From NCBI GenBank assembly GCA_946803715.1, contig CAMPET010000127.1, forward strand, positions 102,454 through 154,989: a DNA stretch of 52,536 bases. The letters run 5' to 3'. A model generated the notes under the pieces. It saw only the letters and a program-made list of their open reading frames with translations, was not told where the DNA came from and ran no database searches. Below, piece by piece: positions 46,594 through 52,536 of this stretch (the stretch's first letter is position 1; the number at the start of each line of letters is the position of its first letter). Source of the DNA: Beroe ovata. Lineage: Eukaryota > Ctenophora > Nuda > Beroida > Beroidae. Made by a program: the position numbers and the translations under genes.

Positions 46594-46904
46594 AATATGT
46601 CTATTGTTCACTTGACGTACACAGTACACGATACCACTACTTCTATTGTGCAAAATACGTTTATTAAACAAAATTTGTCCATTGGGCACAACATAATCTG
46701 TCTATTAGCCAAATTATGTCCAGTGGGCATTCTGTGTTCAATGGACGTATTCTATCAAGTGTGTCTAATTTACATGTGTATTGGACACACTGTGTCCATT
46801 GTGTCCATTGATCAATGTTTCCCCATTTTGCCCATTAGACTAGAATACCAGTTTTATGTCCATCAACGAGGGAAGATTTGTAGATGTGTCCATTGTGTCC
46901 ACCC
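46594..46904. repeat. 311 bp block between two Ns, GTCCATTG repeat
   Basis: Degenerate units built on TGTCCATTGGGCACA and TGTCTATTG lie between the Ns at 46593 and 46905. The flank before the first N (about 46532-46592, TGTGACGATATACAC to TTTATTTCAAG) is found again after the second N (about 46912-46979). The block therefore appears to be inserted with its flank repeated, or to be an assembly patch. Confidence 0.75.
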
Positions 46905-47020
46905 NAGTTATGTGACGATATATACTATACAATTGCAGCTATAGTTACTCTCACGTGGACACGTCAATTTGTTTCAAGAACAAACAAAATTGTTCGAAAT
47001 GTACAGCTGACACAGCAAGA

Positions 47021-48147
47021 TGAAGTTGAGTACCTATGCAAATCGCAGATATAATTGTTAAAACCTCCACGAAGTTTGTCTGAGCTCGGCTTGAGTGTAA
47101 AGCTGATCAGTAAAGCTGATCAGTTAGTGTGGCTCGATTGAAGATTCAGTTAACGTTTCCTAAGTTTATCGTATAAACCTCTTCTCCTGGACATGAGACG
47201 TTTTCTTTCCTATCAATTACAATACTATGAATATCATCACCATCAGCATTCAGCCTGAAGTACCTACTTCATGCATTAAAACACGTCGATTAAATAGAAC
47301 CTTTACTTTCGGAGGTAAAGGTAATTGCCTTATTCGATATTTCTAATGAAATAGTTTTTCTAGTGATGAGTTTTGCCATCAAAATAATCACTCAAGCCTC
47401 AATTACTTATGGCAGGGGTAAATTTATCGATGGAATTGTATGAGTTAGCTATGAGTGATTATGACAGTAGTCTTTTCAGACCTAAATGAGGAAGCATACT
47501 ATGAGCATGCTATAAGCATACTTTTTTAAGCTTAGCAGCTTGCATTGCTGAAGAAAGTAAAAGTAGAGTTGATGGTGGCATCTAACAATTGGAACCACAC
47601 GATGTTGTTATTGATATGTATCAGTATTTATGAAAATATAGAAGGACAGGTACAGATTCTTCGGCAGTTTTCCTAACTCTACAGATGGATGTCTTTTCTA
47701 AATTGAAAGGAAGGATTGGAATCAAAGATAACACATTAGACGAAGTGGAGAAGTTCGATGAGAAGATATGAGATTGAGTTACATTGAAGTTATGAGAAAA
47801 AACATATTTCCGTAACAAAAGTGACTAGAAGTGATAAATATACTAAAAAGGTTGCATGCAACACTGTGGAATTGGAAACAGTCAAACTGAACGTTGAAAT
47901 GAGGAAAGTGCCCACTGTGGAGCTCAAGTAGTGTGTAAATGTGTCACAAAGTGGACAAATCTCTTGTTCGACATAACGCTTGATCCAAAGCGCTAGTGTG
48001 GAAGGGCTGAGAAATCACTAAAAGCTCGATAACTTCTTGAGCTTACGTCAGTTTGCAATGAATTTTACGGCATTGTAAAGCGGAGAATCTCAGCTTTCTG
48101 GCAATGTATAATTTGACATAGGTCAAAAAAATTGACTGTGGTCTTAT
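47021..48147. other. Gene-poor stretch beside the FOXRED2-like exon
   Basis: No exon was recognised on either strand, although further exons of the minus-strand flavoprotein gene would be expected in this direction. The N at 48148 may hide missing sequence. Confidence 0.4.
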
Positions 48148-48173
48148 NATCTGAAATCAACAGGTAATCTGAC

Positions 48174-48342
48174 CTCCAGGTCCAGCTCCAATGATACAGT
48201 AATCCCAGGAACCATATGATTCACCAAATAGAAGAAGAAAGGCAACCAACATCAAAGCCCCTATATGATACCCCCTCTGAATATGTGATTTAGAATTGAA
48301 TATAGAGTTGAAAGAAAGTCTTACAAGTTGAAGATTGATCAT
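48174..48342 (-). CDS. First exon of a FOXRED2-like flavin-dependent oxidoreductase
   Basis: The exon starts at ATG 48340-48342 and encodes about 56 residues: a hydrophobic signal or anchor segment (GALMLVAFLLLFGESYG) followed by WDYCIIGAGPGG, the start of a Rossmann FAD-binding fold (GxGxxG). In FOXRED2, an ER flavoprotein linked to ER-associated degradation, DYCVLGAGPAG sits right after the signal peptide in the same way. The proposed donor is G|GTCAGA, which is weak. No later exons were found between here and LIN54, and the N at 48148 is close by. The gene is either incomplete in the assembly or a fragment. Confidence 0.5.
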
Positions 48343-48731
48343 TGAATGCCTTGCGCAAACTATATTGATTATTAAACTGTAATGTCATTAAATAAGATAT
48401 CAGATAACAGAATATTATCAATGAAATGATCTTGCAGCTATGCTCAAGATTTTTTGCACAATTTTGTTAAAATACAACAACAGTAATATTGTGATAATAA
48501 ATCCTGAAATAAATTTGTCAATGTCTATACTGATCACAAACATGATTTTGTTTTGCGATTGATCTTGCAGAGTGCAGAGACACTGTTTTGCTTCGCGCCT
48601 TCGCATTTCATCAAAATATTAGATCAATCAAACGTCATCGTATAATTCTGACATTTTGGCGCCACGGCACACGACGCACACGGTGCACTTACACGCACGC
48701 CCCTCACGCCCCCTCGTGCCTACCACAGAGA

Positions 48732-48848
48732 TGTTCCCGCGCTGCGTGACCCAAATACTCCGCGCGCGCTGCGCGTCTCCGTGGTTTGGAGACCTTTCTA
48801 CGACTTTTCAGCTCACTGAGTAGAACAGGGGCGCGCAACGTGTGCACA
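48732..48848. mobile_element. TGTTCCCGCGCTGCG element, 117 bp copy
   Basis: Runs from TGTTCCCGCGCTGCGTGACC to CGCGCAACGTGTGCACA, flanked on both sides by CACAGAGA (48724-48731 and 48849-48856), a perfect 8 bp target duplication. It is the same family as 34462-34617, here without the inner tandem repeat. Non-coding. Confidence 0.88.
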
Positions 48849-48879
48849 CACAGAGACGCGCAGCGCATTAGCGCGCGCA

Positions 48880-49075
48880 TTGTCAGATTTTATATGACCT
48901 TAGTTTCTCGCGCGCGGCGCGCGCGCCTTCATCGAAGCTAAGTACGGTGTTCCTCAAGGTCCCTTAGCAAAAATATATCTCTATGGCAATATGTATGGGA
49001 CCATTTCGCACACATTCGTGTCCGACAAGGTCCCTAAACGTGCGCGGCGCGCGCGTTGCGCGACGCAAGGTCAGA
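48880..49075. mobile_element. TTGTCAG-type foldback element, left end and GC-rich arms
   Basis: Begins TTGTCAGATTTTATATGACC, followed by a TCGCGCGCGGCGCGCGCGCC arm and TTCATCGAA as in the elements at 34206 and 35570. A second GC-rich arm (GTGCGCGGCGCGCGCGTTGCG) lies at about 49039-49060. The right terminus is not clear. Confidence 0.6.
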
Positions 49076-49703
49076 ATATCTTCACTTTTAGCTTTTCCAA
49101 GATTCAATTATCATTAATACAATATTTCTAGATATTTATCTTTCAAAAAATGACATCACAAGTTGATTTAAAAGATAATTATTATATTCTTTATAGATAT
49201 TAATACTGATTGTTAAAAGAGCCTCTCCAGAAATAAGAATTCTATTTCGCCAAAATGTAAACTTCTCAGATGCAAAAGGTTTCTCACCAGTTAAAACATT
49301 ATATTTTCAAAATGTGCAGTGAATGGGAAGGTATCTTTTAAAGCTTGTTTAGTGGAATATGAATAGACGTCTTAAAGATAGGGTATATTAACCAACTTAG
49401 GAATAAGTGAAGGTTAAATACCCATTTGTTGCATCTATTTATTTGTTTATATCTTGGTTGGGGCCTTCAGACCCTCCATATTTTAAACTTATCTACACTA
49501 CTTATTACAATCAAATTTGAGGTATGAATATGGAAAGTATGAGATAGAGCGGCCAGCGAAAATCCTGCAGAGATAGAGCAGCCAACAAGAATCCTCATCG
49601 TACCTAATTTCAACTACCTCTCCAGTGTTCAGGCTGAGTGTTTTGTTTTGTGAATCATCATTTTTCTCTCAGTCTTTCAATTATTTGAACCTTGTTCACT
49701 GAA
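49076..49703. other. Stretch before the retrotransposon ORF1
   Basis: AT-rich, with no gene. It may include the 5' UTR and promoter of the retrotransposon, but the element's 5' boundary cannot be placed from one copy. Confidence 0.4.
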
Positions 49704-51254
49704 ATGGAGTCATTCAATTGCAATAACTGTAAGTCTCTAGCTAAGCAGTGCAATGAGCTCAGATCTGAGATTGCGTCTCTGACTCAAAAGATGGATGCTC
49801 TTGTAGAGCTTCTATTTCATGATCAGGCTGATAAGTCCTGCCAAACAGACCCAAAACCTATTCTAACAACTTGCTCAGTGCAGACTGACCCAACACACAG
49901 TGATTCAGAATCAGGTGATGTTTCAGCAGCATCTGATACTCTATTTGACATATTCTGCAAGGCAAGTGAGTCACCTGCTTCCCATCAGCAAGTAGATAAA
50001 CCTCACACAATCCAGCAAGCAGAAATTCCTTGTACAATTCTACCAAACCAACCCTTTGTTGAGTTTGATCTCAAGAAATTGGACTCAGAAACAGAATTCA
50101 TTCAATCTCATAGCAACAGGTTAACATGTTATTTTGGTCAGTACCCCTATTCATATGGTAATACAACTCATCCAGCTTGCCCCTTGCCACCAGCTAACAC
50201 CTATCTTGCCAAAATCTTGCTTCACCTGAACAAATTGCTACCAGACTATCAGTATAATAGTGTACTCCTGACAAAGTACAGCAACAGCTCACACAATCTT
50301 GGATTTCACAGTGATGATGAACCAGAAATAATCAACCACTCAGAAATCGCTACAATATCACTGGGTGAACCAAGAACTGTTAAGTTCAAATCAAAATCAA
50401 AAACCCAATCTTCATTTGAGGTCCTTCTCAAGCATGGCGATGCTTTTCTCATGAGTAAAGAGTCACAGCACTCATTTGAGCATGCTGTACTTCCTGGGGA
50501 AAATGATCTTACACGCATCAGTTTGACACTCAGAAATCTGAGTCCTCCCTGTCAGAATATTGCCTACTCACAAGTCCTCAGCCAACCACATGTACGAAAC
50601 AAGAACCCCTGTCCTCCTGAATCTAACCAGACACTCTATATAAGCTCGAGCATGTTCAAAGGACTGCAGGAGAACAAACTCACTTCAGCATCTCAACTTG
50701 CCAAGGTCTTTTCATACCCAGGAGCCACTGCTGAGGGCATACTAAAGAAGCTTCAGCAGGATAAAAGGTTTCTGGAAATCAGCCCCACATCCATCAGACA
50801 AATATTCGTGATGTGTGGCACAAATAACGTGGACCAGATCCTCAACATTGGGAAGACAAATCATGGGAAATTTGTCTTAAATCATTCATGTTCTGACCAG
50901 CTACTGAACAAAGCAAAGAGGGACATCAAACAACTTGTTGACTACCTTCACAGAAGAGTTCCTCAGGCCACCCTCAATATTATCAACATTCTGCCAAGAA
51001 TCAGCTTGTGTAGAAACTTAGTAATCAACCAACTGAATCACTTCTTAAGGAGTTTGAGCAAGAATAACCCTCACATCAACATGATCGATACCGAATTTAA
51101 CCGTAACCTGTTTAGCTGGAAGTCAGGGGAGAGAAAGGACACCTTCTTTAGCAAGAGTGGAACTGACAACGTTCATCTTGCTCCATTGGGAGTGGCAAGA
51201 CTTGGCAAACATCTTAAGTATTTTGCCCATGCGAACATGCAAACACTACATTAG
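49704..51254 (+). CDS. LINE ORF1: coiled coil + AlkB-like 2OG-Fe(II) dioxygenase + SGNH-hydrolase-like domain
   Basis: 516 residues; start at ATG 49704, in frame with a weaker TTG at 49692. Residues about 1-40 are a Cys-containing coiled coil (NCNNCKSL, LRSEIASLTQKMDALVELL), then CQTDP and CSVQTDP motifs. Residues about 117-280 match the AlkB dioxygenase core: YNSVLLTKY, HxD iron ligands H202 and D204 in GFHSDDEPE, ISLGEPRTVKF, the third ligand H260 in SFEHAVLPG, and the 2-oxoglutarate-binding RxSxTxR (R271 and R277). AlkB enzymes oxidatively remove alkyl groups from DNA or RNA. Residues about 310-510 look like an SGNH hydrolase: ISSSM (Ser316; the usual block I Asp is Ser), YPGAT, MCGTNN (G372, N374/N375) and DNVH (D488, H491). 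Esterase domains are known in some LINE ORF1 proteins. The AlkB part is the unusual one. Confidence 0.85.
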   Translation: MESFNCNNCKSLAKQCNELRSEIASLTQKMDALVELLFHDQADKSCQTDPKPILTTCSVQTDPTHSDSESGDVSAASDTLFDIFCKASESPASHQQVDKPHTIQQAEIPCTILPNQPFVEFDLKKLDSETEFIQSHSNRLTCYFGQYPYSYGNTTHPACPLPPANTYLAKILLHLNKLLPDYQYNSVLLTKYSNSSHNLGFHSDDEPEIINHSEIATISLGEPRTVKFKSKSKTQSSFEVLLKHGDAFLMSKESQHSFEHAVLPGENDLTRISLTLRNLSPPCQNIAYSQVLSQPHVRNKNPCPPESNQTLYISSSMFKGLQENKLTSASQLAKVFSYPGATAEGILKKLQQDKRFLEISPTSIRQIFVMCGTNNVDQILNIGKTNHGKFVLNHSCSDQLLNKAKRDIKQLVDYLHRRVPQATLNIINILPRISLCRNLVINQLNHFLRSLSKNNPHINMIDTEFNRNLFSWKSGERKDTFFSKSGTDNVHLAPLGVARLGKHLKYFAHANMQTLH

Positions 51255-51345
51255 TGCAATCTTTCACTAACTTTGTTTACCAAAAAAGCTTGTTGATTAA
51301 TGCTCTGTCTCTGCAATTTCATTCAAACTTGTTTGAACTTACATA

Positions 51346-52536
51346 ATGGCTAATCTTCACAATCTCACCTTAGGACACTGCAATATTCAAGGGGGTTTAA
51401 TAGGGATTTCTAAATCAAGACAAATTTCAGACTTGATCACCAAATATAGAATGGATATTCTCTCCATCAATGAAACAAACCTTAACGATACAATAAGTAC
51501 CAGCACTCTAAACATAACTCCAAATTATTCGTTTCTCCGCCGGGACAGAGAGAAAAGTTCAAGGGGTGGATGTGGAATTATAATCAGTAATAAAATAGCC
51601 TATGATGAAAACGTCAAACTGGAGCCTACTGACAGAACTATTGAAGCTAAATGGGTGAAAATTAAGAGCAGTAACATCTACGTCTGTGGGTTCTACAGGT
51701 CAAATAATTTCTGTAAGCTAGATGACTTTTTAGACTACTTTACTGAATGTATGATAAAACTTAGGGGAAAGAAAGTCATCTGGATTGGGGATATCAATGT
51801 AGACCAAAATAAAATTACAAGCCCTGACTATAAGAAATTGGACTCAACTCTGAAATCCTTCAATATGATTCAAACTATCCAAAACTATACTAGAGTAGCC
51901 AAACGGGGTAGTAACTTCACCTTGAGCACAATAGATGTAATTTTCACAAACTGCTACTCAGATTTTGAAGAGTCATCAGTCCTTCCTGAGAAAATAGGTG
52001 ATCATTACTCCATCAAATGTAAACTCAATTTCAAGGTAGAACTTCCACCGAAGTATCAAAAAGTATCAATGCATAATTACTGTACGAATAATATTAAATC
52101 ATTCCAATCTCATCTTAGCAATCTGAATTTCGAGCCACTATATCAGTGTCAACAAGTGGACAAAGCTGTCTGTATTTTAGAAGAACATCTTAATGAACAT
52201 CATGACCACTTCTTCCCTCTCAAGACATCTAAAAAGCACCCAAATTTCATCTACAAACCTTCTGAAGAAAGCCTAAAAGCAATTAAAGCTAAAAAGAAGC
52301 TTCACAGGAAATTTAGGCTTAAGCTTAAGAAAGTTGAAGCGTCTAGATGCGGGAATTGTAACGTGTGCCACAATTGCATAAACGTCCACATTGCTTGGGA
52401 CGATTATAGGAAGCAACGTAACTTAACCAACAAAATCACAAAGAATAACAAACGTGACAATCTAGTGAATGATCTGAGGGCGAAATGTGCCAAAAATGAC
52501 ATAAAAGGTATCTGGAAATCAATCAAAGTTGCTGCT
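51346..52536 (+). CDS. LINE ORF2, N-terminal part: APE-type endonuclease, then Cys cluster
   Basis: 397 codons open to the window edge. The exonuclease-endonuclease-phosphatase fold is complete with its catalytic residues: HCNIQGG (Asn), LSINETNL (Glu), WIGDINVD (Asp and Asn, where GDFN is usual), STIDVIFTN, and IGDHYSI (Asp-His). In LINEs this nuclease nicks the target to prime reverse transcription. After it comes a basic region and a CxxCxxCxxC cluster (CGNCNVCHNC, about residues 335-344) before the expected reverse transcriptase, which is cut off. Confidence 0.9.
   Translation, partial: MANLHNLTLGHCNIQGGLIGISKSRQISDLITKYRMDILSINETNLNDTISTSTLNITPNYSFLRRDREKSSRGGCGIIISNKIAYDENVKLEPTDRTIEAKWVKIKSSNIYVCGFYRSNNFCKLDDFLDYFTECMIKLRGKKVIWIGDINVDQNKITSPDYKKLDSTLKSFNMIQTIQNYTRVAKRGSNFTLSTIDVIFTNCYSDFEESSVLPEKIGDHYSIKCKLNFKVELPPKYQKVSMHNYCTNNIKSFQSHLSNLNFEPLYQCQQVDKAVCILEEHLNEHHDHFFPLKTSKKHPNFIYKPSEESLKAIKAKKKLHRKFRLKLKKVEASRCGNCNVCHNCINVHIAWDDYRKQRNLTNKITKNNKRDNLVNDLRAKCAKNDIKGIWKSIKVAA

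Larger units (their letters stand above)
45680..47020. repeat. Degenerate dispersed array with ACAGCTGAGAGAGCAACC core
   Basis: The motif ACAGCTGAGNNAGCAACC recurs at about 45775, 46340 and 46466, with weaker copies at 45946, 46163 and 47003. Each is preceded by versions of TCAATTTATTTCAAGAACAA or CCAATACACATTGTAC. Spacing varies from about 120 to 300 bp. This looks like an old, decayed tandem array. Function unknown. Confidence 0.65.
49704..52536 (+). mobile_element. Non-LTR retrotransposon (LINE), two ORFs, cut by the window end
   Basis: Two open frames in LINE order, with a 91 bp spacer: ORF1 (49704-51254) and ORF2 (51346 to the edge) with an apurinic-like endonuclease. The reverse transcriptase and 3' end lie beyond the window. 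Both frames are free of stops and frameshifts, so the copy is young. An esterase-type ORF1 with APE endonuclease suggests the CR1/L2 side of the LINE tree; that placement is inference. Confidence 0.88.

Noticed and set aside
1-52536. tRNA or rRNA genes
   Set aside because: A read for the conserved T-arm GGTTCGAATCC-like box and rRNA core words on both strands gave no convincing candidate.

Overview
The window is nuclear DNA of an animal, most likely an invertebrate. Genes are split by short GT-AG introns. The recognisable products form a metazoan set: the DNA-repair kinase DNA-PKcs, the MuvB/DREAM subunit LIN54, the polarity scaffold PALS1/MPP5, the RNase P/MRP protein POP7, a UCP-like mitochondrial carrier and two rhodopsin-type receptors. 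These sit with a cofactor-independent phosphoglycerate mutase, an enzyme vertebrates lack, and a non-LTR retrotransposon. A sponge or another early-branching marine animal would fit, but that is inference. Eight single Ns (7353, 10553, 28235, 34913, 44652, 46593, 46905, 48148) look like collapsed assembly joins. At three places (10553, 34913 and the 46593/46905 pair) the sequence is repeated on the far side.

Layout. 1-20840: an intronless receptor on the minus strand (1611-2711), then the 3' half of PRKDC on the plus strand. From 5208 the PRKDC exons join phase-consistently into 1,980 codons plus a stop, ending with PI3K-like kinase and FATC domains. A second intronless receptor (17764-18798, minus) lies inside a PRKDC intron. 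21180-22450 (minus): the 3' end of a membrane protein with a thrombospondin type 1 repeat. 25106-28732 (minus): iPGM in eight phase-consistent exons, first exon not found. 29452-30958: a secreted protein with a fucolectin/F5-8C-like domain. 32139-33035 (minus): an intronless mitochondrial carrier. 33728-36240: a dense nest of short inverted-repeat elements. 36861-37241: POP7. 38102-40909: PALS1-like MAGUK. 41590-43540: LIN54. 43541-48150: mostly gene-poor with degenerate repeats. 48174-48342 (minus): first exon of a FOXRED2-like flavoprotein. 49704 to the window end: a non-LTR retrotransposon with intact ORF1 and the start of ORF2.

The genes do not form a pathway; this is an ordinary compact animal gene neighbourhood. 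The unusual parts are three. The retrotransposon ORF1 joins a complete AlkB-type 2-oxoglutarate/Fe(II) dioxygenase motif set to an SGNH-hydrolase-like domain. Short non-autonomous elements lie nested inside one another, with 8-9 bp target duplications and empty sites visible within the same window. An 88 bp hairpin element is present in one and absent from the other of two near-identical sequence versions, exactly at a PRKDC splice donor.
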